Of a DNA stretch of 6,040 nucleotides, positions 1 through 6,040 are shown in pieces; the stretch's first letter is position 1, and each line of letters begins with the position of its first letter. The position numbers and the translations under genes are program-made. The stretch is from Holosporaceae bacterium (lineage in GTDB: Bacteria > Pseudomonadota > Alphaproteobacteria > UBA3830): positions 1-6,040 of the forward strand of contig JAISCG010000116.1 in assembly GCA_031265715.1 (NCBI GenBank), written 5' to 3'. The notes beneath the pieces were generated by a model that was not told the origin of the DNA, ran no database searches, and worked only from the letters and a program-made list of their open reading frames with translations.

Positions 1-1491
1 AATAAAGAAAATTTTCATTTTTTTCTCTTCTTTTTTGCGGTCGCCCTGTGCGGATACGCATCCGTTTTAACTTCCCACTGTCCGTACAACGACGATTACG
101 TAAGATTAATGATGAACAACACGTGCGGAGTATACGGAAGATACGGAGACGTGATCCTGGAATACATAATGTTTCTCTCGCACATTGTTTTGGACGCCTC
201 TCCTTTCACCCATATAGTATCCTGCGGCATTCTGGCTTTTACGGCGCTGATATGCGTTCGCATTTTTTGTAAAACGCAGACGCCGGACAGATATTGCCTG
301 ATGTTTTTCGTTCCGATTATCCTGAATCCGTACATCGTATCCGATATGATATTCATATTCGACAATATTTTCATGATGAGCGCTTTGCTGTGCACGGTGT
401 TGTCGGCATACATATCAACCGGGGACAATTCTCGCAGCATCCCGTTGCAGGTTATTCTTCTGCTGAGCGGTTTGATGTTTTATCAGGCTGCTCTGTCCGC
501 CTGTTTCATCATATTTCTCTATATTCTGATCGATAAAATTTCCGCCGGCGAAAAATTATCGAATTTGCTGAAAACGGTGAAAAATCAGATATACACAATG
601 GCCTGCACCGCGATTTTGTATTTGCCGATTGCCTGCGGCATCAACTATTGCAAGCGCGAAAAAAAAATTTTCGAAGGATCGTCTTTGCCGGAATATCTGG
701 AATTCGTTCAACGGAAAATATTTTATTATTTTGAAAACATATATTCCGACTGGAAAGACGCCTATGTCGGCGCGATAGTATCTCTGTTTATCATTGGGTT
801 TATCATTTCATTTTTCGTTAAGACTTGGAAAAACAGATCAAATTACCGGGACTGTATCGTTCGCGGCATTTTTCTGACGGTGCTGATTTTCGCATTTTTT
901 CTCGCGCCGATCGGAGTGACGGCTTTCTTCAATCACGCGGGATCCGAAGGCTCGGAAAACGTCCCGCCCAGAATAATCTACACTCTGGGAATCGTAATTT
1001 CGGCGGTGATGTATGATTCTTCGTTCTTTTTCAAGAAAATATACCTTTTCAGAAGCGTATATAAAATATTTTCGCTGATATTTGTTGTGTGGAACGTTGT
1101 TTTTGCAAACGCAACGGGAAATTTACTGAAGCAACAATGCAAATTACAGGACGACATTTCGAGGAGCATGGCGGAGGATCTGTATGATCTTCAAAAAGAG
1201 GGAAATAACATATCGAAAATTAAGTTTTCGAATTATAAATTTGCGGCGCCGGCAATTCTCAGAGCAAAGCAGGAATATCCGATTCTGGAGCGCATATTAA
1301 TACCGCAGTGGGGAAATCCGATTTTTTCCGATGTGCTGTCGAAATATAACGGGCATTTTTTCCCGCATGTTTGCGATATACATACCGAAAATCCGGAAAC
1401 AAAAAACGCGAAAAAAATTGTGGATCGAATGTGGTACACTCTTCGTCTGCTCGAGGATAATACTCTGGTAGTAGAAATGAAAAAACCTTAG
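1..1491 (+). CDS. GtrII-family membrane glucosyltransferase (5' end cut by window edge)
   Basis: The frame is open from base 1 to the TAG at 1489-1491 (496 residues visible). Its true start lies upstream: the first hydrophobic segment (residues 6-24) and an Asp-Asp pair (31-32) precede the first in-frame ATG at 109. GtrII-type enzymes have this layout: a membrane helix, an acidic first external loop, about ten further hydrophobic segments, then a soluble C-terminal tail. Hydrophobic stretches lie near residues 67-89, 100-113, 117-137, 147-177 (probably two), 197-214, 257-273, 290-308, 322-338 and 355-369, with a soluble tail at 373-496. Family-like motifs are LNPY (108-111), FDN (120-122), YQA in the next helix and PPR before a late helix. 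GtrII proteins transfer glucose from a lipid-linked donor to O-antigen or other surface glycans on the outer face of the inner membrane. The family call rests on overall pattern; donor and acceptor are unknown. No gtrA or gtrB partner follows it. Confidence 0.72.
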   Translation, partial: NKENFHFFLFFFAVALCGYASVLTSHCPYNDDYVRLMMNNTCGVYGRYGDVILEYIMFLSHIVLDASPFTHIVSCGILAFTALICVRIFCKTQTPDRYCLMFFVPIILNPYIVSDMIFIFDNIFMMSALLCTVLSAYISTGDNSRSIPLQVILLLSGLMFYQAALSACFIIFLYILIDKISAGEKLSNLLKTVKNQIYTMACTAILYLPIACGINYCKREKKIFEGSSLPEYLEFVQRKIFYYFENIYSDWKDAYVGAIVSLFIIGFIISFFVKTWKNRSNYRDCIVRGIFLTVLIFAFFLAPIGVTAFFNHAGSEGSENVPPRIIYTLGIVISAVMYDSSFFFKKIYLFRSVYKIFSLIFVVWNVVFANATGNLLKQQCKLQDDISRSMAEDLYDLQKEGNNISKIKFSNYKFAAPAILRAKQEYPILERILIPQWGNPIFSDVLSKYNGHFFPHVCDIHTENPETKNAKKIVDRMWYTLRLLEDNTLVVEMKKP

Positions 1492-1527
1492 CGTCATGAA
1501 TCAGTCCTGGTAACAGAACATTATTTA

Positions 1528-1557
1528 TTGATTTCCCCGGAGTCGTCATGGTACATT
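1528..1557 (+). promoter_or_regulatory. Possible sigma70-type promoter for trpS (weak)
   Basis: TTGATT (1528-1533) and TACATT (1552-1557) each match four of six consensus positions and are 18 bases apart. Transcription would start near 1564, giving a leader of about 38 bases before trpS. The 110-base gap after the upstream gene leaves room for a promoter, but the match is poor and could be chance. Confidence 0.22.
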
Positions 1558-1586
1558 CCCGGTAGCGAATGTGGCAAAGGTTAGGT

Positions 1587-1594
1587 AGAGGAGG
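1587..1594 (+). promoter_or_regulatory. Strong ribosome binding site that fixes the trpS start
   Basis: AGAGGAGG lies 7 bases before the ATG at 1602. It rules out the in-frame ATG at 1569, which would put this site inside the coding region and add 11 residues (MWQRLGRGGTF) that do not look like any TrpRS N-terminus. Confidence 0.85.
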
Positions 1595-1601
1595 TACGTT
1601 T

Positions 1602-2624
1602 ATGAAAAAAGTTGTGCTCACGGGAGATCGACCGACCGGTAACTTGCACCTGGGGCATCTGATCGGCTCTCTGCAAAGCAGAGTAAAATTGCAGCACATT
1701 TATGATCAATACATAATGATAGCGGATGTTCAGGCCCTCACCGATTACTTCGGAAATCCTCAGAAAGTAATATCAAATGTTCTGGAAGTTGTTGCGGATT
1801 ACATTGCTGTCGGCGTGGATCCTCAGTTAACTACCATATTTATTCAGTCGCAAATTCCCGCACTGCCGGAATTGACGGCCTATTACATGAATTTGGTGTC
1901 CGTTTCGAGATTGGAGCGAAACCCGACCGTAAAAGCCGAAATATCCCAGAAAGAATTCGGGGAATCCGTCCCGGCGGGCTTCCTCTGCTATCCCATAAGT
2001 CAGGCAGCCGACATCACGGCGTTTAAGGCTGAGGTTATCCCGGTGGGAGAGGATCAGCTGCCGATGATCGAACTGTCCAACGAAATCGTTCGCCGTTTTA
2101 ACAGGGTGTATAATACGGACTGCCTGAAAGAATCACAGGCGTATCTCAGTGGCGTCGGACGACTGATCGGCACAGACGGAAAAGCAAAAGCAAGCAAATC
2201 CCTTAATAATGCAATTTTTCTGAGCGATTCGCCGGAAGTTATTAAGGAAAAAGTGTATTCCATGTTCACCGACCCGGATCATCTGAAAGTATCCGATCCC
2301 GGGAAAGTCGAGGGAAATGTCGTATTTTCCTACCTGGATGCTTTCTTCGAAGAAAAAGATGAAATATCGAGCCTCAAGGAACAATACAGATGCGGAGGAC
2401 TGGGAGATACCGTTCTAAAATCTCTTTTAAATGATGTGCTTCAAAAAAAATTGCGGCCGATACGGGAGAAAAGAGAGTCTCTGTCGAAAAATGACCTGAT
2501 TGAGATCTGCTTTGATGGCACGAAAAAGGCAAAAAGTGTTGCTCAAAAAACACTGGTGGAAGTAAAAAAAGCGATCGGTATCAACTTTTTTGGTGAAAAA
2601 AGTGATAATTTCGTCATTTTTTAA
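1602..2624 (+). CDS. trpS: Tryptophanyl-tRNA synthetase (TrpRS)
   Basis: This 340-residue class I aminoacyl-tRNA synthetase activates tryptophan with ATP and charges tRNA-Trp in the cytoplasm. The Rossmann-fold start reads TGDRPTGNLHLGH, with HLGH at 16-19 as the HIGH motif. Next come ADVQALTDYF, the SRLERNPTVKAEI block, the CYPISQAADITAFKAEVIPVGEDQ tryptophan-pocket segment and a KMSKS-type loop at 196-200. That loop reads KASKS, with Ala in place of the usual Met. TDPDH, DPGKVEGN and GGLGD further down are typical of the roughly 340-residue TrpRS form known from streptococci and other Firmicutes, distinct from the Bacillus/E. coli form that begins with a GIQPSG-type motif. The family usually ends near GLNYF; here GINFF is followed by a ten-residue tail (GEKSDNFVIF). 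I see no T-box or Trp-leader peptide upstream. The protein family is certain; the subtype is judged from remembered family sequences. Confidence 0.97.
   Translation: MKKVVLTGDRPTGNLHLGHLIGSLQSRVKLQHIYDQYIMIADVQALTDYFGNPQKVISNVLEVVADYIAVGVDPQLTTIFIQSQIPALPELTAYYMNLVSVSRLERNPTVKAEISQKEFGESVPAGFLCYPISQAADITAFKAEVIPVGEDQLPMIELSNEIVRRFNRVYNTDCLKESQAYLSGVGRLIGTDGKAKASKSLNNAIFLSDSPEVIKEKVYSMFTDPDHLKVSDPGKVEGNVVFSYLDAFFEEKDEISSLKEQYRCGGLGDTVLKSLLNDVLQKKLRPIREKRESLSKNDLIEICFDGTKKAKSVAQKTLVEVKKAIGINFFGEKSDNFVIF
2579..2607 (+). other. Hairpin-forming inverted repeat within the 3' end of trpS
   Basis: ACTTTTTT (2584-2591) pairs perfectly with AAAAAAGT (2596-2603) around a GGTG loop. TATC (2579-2582) and GATA (2604-2607) extend it to 12 pairs with one bulged A at 2583. 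It overlaps the codons for the last conserved residues and the start of the unusual C-terminal tail. It could affect 3' mRNA stability or help termination, since a T-run follows at 2617-2622. It could also arise by chance from A- and T-rich codons. Confidence 0.5.
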
Positions 2625-2634
2625 CGTTTTCTGC

Positions 2635-2655
2635 AAAAAAGGCTCTTGCTTTTTT
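2635..2655 (+). terminator. Weak candidate terminator or hairpin between trpS and the HU gene
   Basis: AAAAAAG (2635-2641) can pair with CTTTTTT (2649-2655) around a 7-base loop. Alternatively, GCAA (2633-2636) and TTGC (2646-2649) form a short stem followed directly by six Ts. Both are thermodynamically weak, having only one or two G-C pairs, so trpS and HU may be partly co-transcribed. I found no clear promoter for HU in the 81-base gap. Confidence 0.3.
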
Positions 2656-2705
2656 CCCGGAAACGCTTCAGACTTTGAAACTGTAGAAGGCAGTGGAGTT
2701 ATGTT

Positions 2706-2978
2706 ATGAATAAATCTGAATTGATTGACGCGGTGGCTGAGAACAGCGGGTTGACAAAAACTGACGTGGAAAAGGCAATAAATTCCTTTGTAAGCGTTAC
2801 CCAGCGTGTACTTAAAGGCGGGGATGATGTTTCCCTGGTCGGCTTCGGCAGTTTTTTTGTAAAAGATACCGCTGGAAGAAGCGGGCGCGATTTTAAAACC
2901 GGAGCTTCGATCAGTATTCCCCCGGGGAAATCCGTTCGATTTAAAGCCGGAAAAAATTTGAAAGACGCTGTAAATTAA
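2706..2978 (+). CDS. hup: HU-family DNA-binding protein
   Basis: This 90-residue protein aligns without gaps to E. coli HU-alpha. It is a nucleoid protein that binds double-stranded DNA non-specifically as a dimer and bends it. Residues 1-45 form the helical dimerisation part (MNKSELIDAVAE at the start), GFGSF (46-50) leads into the beta-arm (about 51-75), and FKAGKNLKDAVN closes the C-terminal helix. GGAG at 2695-2698 sits 7 bases before the ATG, and an intrinsic terminator follows. Arg58 and Gly60 of the arm are kept. At the arm tip, however, the usual Arg-Asn-Pro-x-Thr-Gly reads Arg-Asp-Phe-Lys-Thr-Gly (61-66), so the intercalating Pro63 is replaced by Phe. Thr replaces the usual arginine at position 55. 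It could instead be an IHF-like or specialised HU paralogue, but its length and C-terminus favour HU. Whether it is the only HU of the organism cannot be seen here. Confidence 0.95.
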   Translation: MNKSELIDAVAENSGLTKTDVEKAINSFVSVTQRVLKGGDDVSLVGFGSFFVKDTAGRSGRDFKTGASISIPPGKSVRFKAGKNLKDAVN

Positions 2979-2999
2979 AACAGCAAATTACGCGCAGGC

Positions 3000-3042
3000 A
3001 AAAAAAGCAGCGGTCGTCTTTTGGCGACCGTCGGTTTTTTTT
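3000..3042 (+). terminator. Intrinsic terminator after the HU gene
   Basis: CGGTCG (3011-3016) pairs with CGACCG (3025-3030). An inner T-G and C-G pair leaves a TTTT loop, giving an 8-bp stem. Eight Ts follow at 3035-3042, and seven As lie upstream at 3000-3006, so the A-tract can pair with the T-tract and the structure could also terminate transcription from the opposite strand. It lies 21 bases after the HU stop codon and separates the left block of genes from the barrel protein and spoT. Confidence 0.85.
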
Positions 3043-3066
3043 GTTTTATTTATTTTTGGTAAAATT

Positions 3067-3070
3067 GGAG
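3067..3070 (+). promoter_or_regulatory. Ribosome binding site that decides the barrel-protein start
   Basis: GGAG ends 8 bases before the GTG at 3079. The other in-frame GTG, at 3070, overlaps this site and has no ribosome binding site of its own. Starting at 3079 also gives a classic Met-Lys-Lys signal peptide, so 3079 is preferred. Confidence 0.7.
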
Positions 3071-3078
3071 TGTTTGAC

Positions 3079-3789
3079 GTGAAAAAGGTGTCTTTACTTT
3101 TCGTCTTTATGTATTCGGCCGTATTTTCGGCGGATTCTGCCCCCGTCAACGAAGGAGCGCAGACAACGGATGAGTTTTTGGAACCGGCCGAACCGGAAAG
3201 GAGTGTCGGCGGAGCCTATTACGGAGTCGGTGTTGCTCTATCAAGGATATCTCACAATCTGAAAGCGAGTAAGATCGGAGCGACCGGCAGAACGGAATTT
3301 CGCAGCAATAAAAATCAGTTTGATGTTTCGTTGATCGGCGGATTCGGTGCAGCTTTTCACAAAAGATACTACGCCGGAATCGAGATGGACTTTTTCAAAA
3401 GACTGAACGGCGGCACAAGCTATTCCTCCGATAAACAAATCGGAATCAAGCACTCTTCAACCCTCGGACTGAACATGGACGTCAGATTCGGTTACCTTTA
3501 TCCGCAGCAGGGATACCTGGCCTACGTCACGGTGGGATTCGCCAGAGTTCTTGGACGCGGTCTTTTTGACAGCGGTTCCTGCTATTCCGAAGGATCTTTC
3601 GGATCATTTTATCCGACGCTGGGAGTCGGAGTTGAAAAAAAGGTGAATCATCTTTGGAATGTTCGGGCGGATGTACGCTTTTCCATCACTGTAAAGGATG
3701 ACGACAAGCATCTCAGAGGCACAAACTGGAATTATGAAGGAAAACCGGGAAGAACAGCTCTGAGAATTTCCGTTACCAGAAGTATTTGA
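3079..3789 (+). CDS. Secreted outer-membrane beta-barrel protein (OmpA/OmpW-like porin fold)
   Basis: This is a 236-residue protein with a GTG start. Residues 1-18 look like a Sec signal peptide: Met-Lys-Lys, a hydrophobic core (VSLLFVFMYSAVF) and a likely cleavage after Ser-Ala at 17-18. A short acidic, proline-rich linker (about 19-40) follows. The remaining roughly 195 residues show alternating polar and hydrophobic stretches rich in Gly and aromatic residues, such as GAYYGVGVALSRI, YYAGIEMDFF, LGLNMDVRFGYLY, YLAYVTVGFARVLG and FYPTLGVGVEKKV, as expected for a small barrel of about eight strands. The C-terminus (ALRISVTRSI) has the alternating pattern of a last strand but ends in Ile rather than the common Phe. 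Such proteins in host-associated proteobacteria are often surface antigens or adhesins, but nothing here shows the ligand or role. It begins 36 bases after the HU terminator and ends 29 bases before spoT with no terminator between, so the two are probably co-transcribed. Confidence 0.8.
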   Translation: MKKVSLLFVFMYSAVFSADSAPVNEGAQTTDEFLEPAEPERSVGGAYYGVGVALSRISHNLKASKIGATGRTEFRSNKNQFDVSLIGGFGAAFHKRYYAGIEMDFFKRLNGGTSYSSDKQIGIKHSSTLGLNMDVRFGYLYPQQGYLAYVTVGFARVLGRGLFDSGSCYSEGSFGSFYPTLGVGVEKKVNHLWNVRADVRFSITVKDDDKHLRGTNWNYEGKPGRTALRISVTRSI

Positions 3790-3809
3790 TTGTAGTTCTT
3801 TGTTTTTTT

Positions 3810-3821
3810 AGGTGATTTTTG
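3810..3821 (+). promoter_or_regulatory. Ribosome binding site and TTG start of spoT
   Basis: AGGTGA (3810-3815) lies just upstream of the TTG at 3819-3821. No ATG or GTG lies in frame near the conserved N-terminus of the family. The TTG start gives a normal RSH beginning (M-I-T-S-S-E-L-I), so this rare start codon is well supported. It may keep the synthesis rate low. Confidence 0.75.
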
Positions 3822-5903
3822 ATTACTTCGTCTGAGTTAATCAGCCTGGTAAAAGGGTACGATCCGAATGCAAGTGAAGATCTGATTCGGAAAGCCTATA
3901 TCTTCGCAATGGAAGCCCACGGAGTTCAAAAAAGGGCTTCCGGCGCTCCCTATTTTTATCACCCGGCGGAAGTTGCCAAATTTTTGGCCGAGCTGAAATT
4001 GGACGTTCAGACGGTAATCACCGGATTGCTGCACGACGTTATCGAGGATACTCCGGTCACTTTCGGAGAATTGGAGGAAATTTTCGGAGCAGAAATCGCG
4101 TTTCTCGTCGAAGGCGTCACAAAATTAACAAAGATAAATTACACGTCTTCAGATATGCATCAGGCGGAAAATTTTCGAAAATTTCTGCTGGCGATATCAA
4201 AAGATATCCGAGTACTCATCGTAAAACTCATCGACAGACTCAACAATATGCAGACGTTAAACTACGTCACATCCATAGAAAAGAGAAAAAAAATCTCCCG
4301 GGAAACGCTGGAAATTTACGCACCTCTGGCAGAACGCATCGGCATGAGCATCATAAAGGAGGAGATGGAGGATCTCGCTTTTTACAATCTTCACCCGGAA
4401 GAGTACAGCGCAATTTCTCTTCGCCTCGATCGAATACGGGAGAAGGATCACAATTTTGTACAAAATACGATTTTAGAATTGGAAAGAGTGTTTAAAGATG
4501 CGGAGATTACAGCCGAAATAAGCGGCAGAGAGAAGAAAATATACTCCATATGGCTGAAAATGCAGCGGCAAAACGTGACTCTCGAACAAATAACCGATAT
4601 TGTTGCGTTTCGCATAATAGTGAACACCATCCAAGAATGCTATTTATCACTCGGGGTAATTCACACAAACTATCCGATTACGCCGGGAAAATTCAAAGAT
4701 TACATAAGCATTCCGAAATTAAACGATTATCGCTCCCTGCACACGACCGTCATCGGTCCGCTGAAACAAGCCATCGAAGTTCAAATTCGAACGAAAGAAA
4801 TGCATCGTGTGGCCGATGAAGGAATAGCGGCTCATTGGTCATATAAAAACGATGAGGTTATCCCGGGAAAAGATGATCCCAAAAACTACAGCTGGATCAG
4901 AAGTCTGCTCACAATCCTTCAAAGTTCCGGAAGTTCGGAAGAAATTATGGCTCATTCAAAACTGGAAATTTTTGAAAATGAGGTTTTTTGTTTCACTCCG
5001 ACCGGAGATTTAATCGCATTGCCGAGGGGGGCCACCGCCGTCGATTTCGCCTACGAAATTCACTCGGACGTCGGAAACACGTGTATCGGCGTGAAAATTA
5101 ACGGCAAGATCGTGCCGCTTAAAACTGTCCTGCGCAACGGGGATCAGGTCGAGATCATCACATCCCCCTACCAATGCCCCGAAGTTGTCTGGGAAAGATT
5201 TGTGGTTACCGGAAAAGCAAAAGCCTGCATAAAAAAATTCACCAAAGCACACGAAAAATCCGAATTTATAGCACTGGGATTGCAGCTGGTAAGGTACATT
5301 TTCGCCGAAGCAAACGTGTATTTCAGCGAAAATTTGATCGATTTAAAAAATTTCGCATGCAGTTCTATGGCCAAATTTTACCACGACCTCGGGAAAGGAG
5401 TTATTTTACCGGAATCCGTTCGCTCAATGGTTCCGAATTCCGAATATCGCGTGAACGTCCGCGACAATTATATATGCCTGGTGGATTTCACCCCTGGAAT
5501 CGCGGTGCATTTTTCAGAATGCTGCAGTCCTATCCTGGGGGATAAAATCGTCGGTATTTTCGTTCACAAAAAAGGTATCGAAGTACACATTGCCGGCAGC
5601 GAATGCATCGAGGCCAAAAAAGGGTTCATGATAAAAGTGAAATGGAATCAGCATGACGAAGTCGACGCAACATTTATCGCAAGACTGCGCATAGTGATTA
5701 AAAACGAAACAGAGAGTTTTGCAATAATCACCAATATAATAAGCAATAACGGAGCCGGCATAACCAACCTGAAAGTAGAGCATCGCTCCACCGAATTTTT
5801 CGATTTGCTGGTTGATATCAAGGTAAAAGACTCGAATCATATAGGCGAAGTTCAAGCCGCCCTGAGAGCGTGCTCCGTCGTACAATCCGTCAGAAAATTG
5901 TGA
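3819..5903 (+). CDS. spoT: Bifunctional (p)ppGpp synthetase/hydrolase, RelA/SpoT family
   Basis: This complete 694-residue long RSH protein, close to the usual 700-730, makes and degrades the alarmone (p)ppGpp that drives the stringent response. The HD hydrolase domain (about 20-200) keeps its metal and catalytic residues: His48, His72-Asp73, Glu76-Asp77 and the DRLNNM segment (139-144) with Asp139 and Asn143. The synthetase domain (about 215-345) keeps Arg237, Lys239, Lys247, Asp260, the KFKDYI loop (291-296), Tyr304, SLHTT, Glu320 in EVQIRT and EGIAAHW (334-340). The basic KFKD, in place of the acidic loop of monofunctional RelA, marks the bifunctional class. A TGS domain (about 386-447, AYEIHSDVGNTC), a helical region, a Cys-Cys zinc-finger/RIS-type segment (Cys568-Cys569) and a C-terminal ACT domain (618-694) complete the regulatory half. 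Both active sites look intact. It lies 29 bases after the barrel-protein gene; rpoZ, a frequent proteobacterial neighbour, is absent. Some authors would call it rel or rsh. Confidence 0.96.
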   Translation: MITSSELISLVKGYDPNASEDLIRKAYIFAMEAHGVQKRASGAPYFYHPAEVAKFLAELKLDVQTVITGLLHDVIEDTPVTFGELEEIFGAEIAFLVEGVTKLTKINYTSSDMHQAENFRKFLLAISKDIRVLIVKLIDRLNNMQTLNYVTSIEKRKKISRETLEIYAPLAERIGMSIIKEEMEDLAFYNLHPEEYSAISLRLDRIREKDHNFVQNTILELERVFKDAEITAEISGREKKIYSIWLKMQRQNVTLEQITDIVAFRIIVNTIQECYLSLGVIHTNYPITPGKFKDYISIPKLNDYRSLHTTVIGPLKQAIEVQIRTKEMHRVADEGIAAHWSYKNDEVIPGKDDPKNYSWIRSLLTILQSSGSSEEIMAHSKLEIFENEVFCFTPTGDLIALPRGATAVDFAYEIHSDVGNTCIGVKINGKIVPLKTVLRNGDQVEIITSPYQCPEVVWERFVVTGKAKACIKKFTKAHEKSEFIALGLQLVRYIFAEANVYFSENLIDLKNFACSSMAKFYHDLGKGVILPESVRSMVPNSEYRVNVRDNYICLVDFTPGIAVHFSECCSPILGDKIVGIFVHKKGIEVHIAGSECIEAKKGFMIKVKWNQHDEVDATFIARLRIVIKNETESFAIITNIISNNGAGITNLKVEHRSTEFFDLLVDIKVKDSNHIGEVQAALRACSVVQSVRKL

Positions 5904-5970
5904 GACCGTAAAAGATTTTGTGTAAAAGCCGAAACTTGATAAAAAGGTATAACAAGAAGAGGTAATTAGC

Positions 5971-6040
5971 ATGAGTAAACTGACAAAAGAAGAGAGAGAA
6001 GCGAAGCAGGAACGTCGAGAGAAATTGAAGGAACTTCTCG
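5971..6040 (+). CDS. N-terminal fragment of an unidentified protein (cut by right window edge)
   Basis: An ATG at 5971 preceded by AAGAGG (5957-5962, 8 bases away) opens a frame that stays open to the window end. It encodes 23 residues beginning MSKLTKEEREAKQERREKLK. The segment is strongly charged, about half Lys, Arg and Glu, and is almost certainly helical. It has no signal peptide or membrane segment, so the protein is probably cytoplasmic. It follows the spoT stop by 67 bases with no clear terminator, so co-transcription is possible. I do not recognise the gene: such charged leaders occur in many unrelated proteins. Confidence 0.6.
   Translation, partial: MSKLTKEEREAKQERREKLKELL

Noticed and set aside
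1492..1601. Possible T-box or tryptophan attenuator upstream of trpS, including a short hairpin ACATTC/GAATGT (1553-1572)
   Set aside because: No T-box consensus, no Trp-rich leader peptide and no terminator-like stem with a T-run. The hairpin has only six pairs and an 8-base loop.
1259..1699. 146-residue open frame on the minus strand across the gtrII-like/trpS junction
   Set aside because: It overlaps two well-supported + strand genes, and its translation is Cys- and Pro-rich without any recognisable pattern.
3060..3065. TAAAAT as a -10 box for the barrel-protein gene
   Set aside because: The nearest -35-like sequence (TTGTTT, 3041-3046) is only 13 bases away, and transcription would begin at or after the ribosome binding site.
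5918..5953. Promoter between spoT and the last gene (TTGTGT with TATAAC)
   Set aside because: The two boxes are 24 bases apart, well outside the 16-18 range, and no better-spaced pair is visible.
5514..5972. 152-residue open frame on the minus strand over the end of spoT
   Set aside because: It lies opposite the conserved RIS and ACT region of spoT, has no convincing start signal and encodes nothing protein-like; it is a shadow of spoT.
5971..6040. Naming the last gene from its first 23 residues (for example as recA)
   Set aside because: The visible residues are a generic charged helix; no family-defining motif falls inside the window.

Overview
The window reads as an ordinary chromosomal stretch of a Gram-negative bacterium. 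All recognisable genes lie on the + strand with short gaps, and no stretch over about 110 bases lacks a gene. Evidence for Gram-negative: a secreted outer-membrane-type beta-barrel protein, a GtrII-type envelope glucosyltransferase, and a single long bifunctional RelA/SpoT homologue of the proteobacterial sort. The moderately AT-rich composition, the GTG and TTG starts and the small barrel protein next to SpoT would suit a host-associated proteobacterium, possibly alphaproteobacterial. That placement is an inference; nothing here fixes the taxon.

Layout. Bases 1-1491 hold a polytopic membrane protein of the GtrII family, missing only its extreme N-terminus at the left edge. Bases 1602-2624 hold tryptophanyl-tRNA synthetase (trpS), of the short form best known from Firmicutes such as streptococci. 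Bases 2706-2978 hold a 90-residue HU-family nucleoid protein, closed by a clear intrinsic terminator (about 3000-3042). Bases 3079-3789 hold a signal-peptide-bearing beta-barrel outer membrane protein. Only 29 bases later comes a complete RelA/SpoT-type (p)ppGpp synthetase/hydrolase (3819-5903, TTG start). A further gene starts at 5971 and runs off the right edge; only 23 charged residues are visible.

How the genes relate. trpS, HU and spoT are housekeeping genes (translation, chromosome architecture, stringent response). The barrel protein and the glucosyltransferase belong to the cell envelope. The terminator after HU splits the window into a left block (gtrII-like, trpS, HU) and a right block (barrel protein, spoT, perhaps the last gene). 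There is no sign of a mobile element, CRISPR array, tRNA or rRNA gene.

I did not find a convincing new system. The points most worth checking are residue changes in otherwise well-conserved proteins: Phe instead of Pro at the DNA-intercalating position 63 of HU, and KASKS instead of KMSKS in TrpRS. Next come the apparently foreign subtype of TrpRS, a long hairpin inside the 3' end of trpS, and the close barrel-protein/spoT pairing without an obvious promoter.
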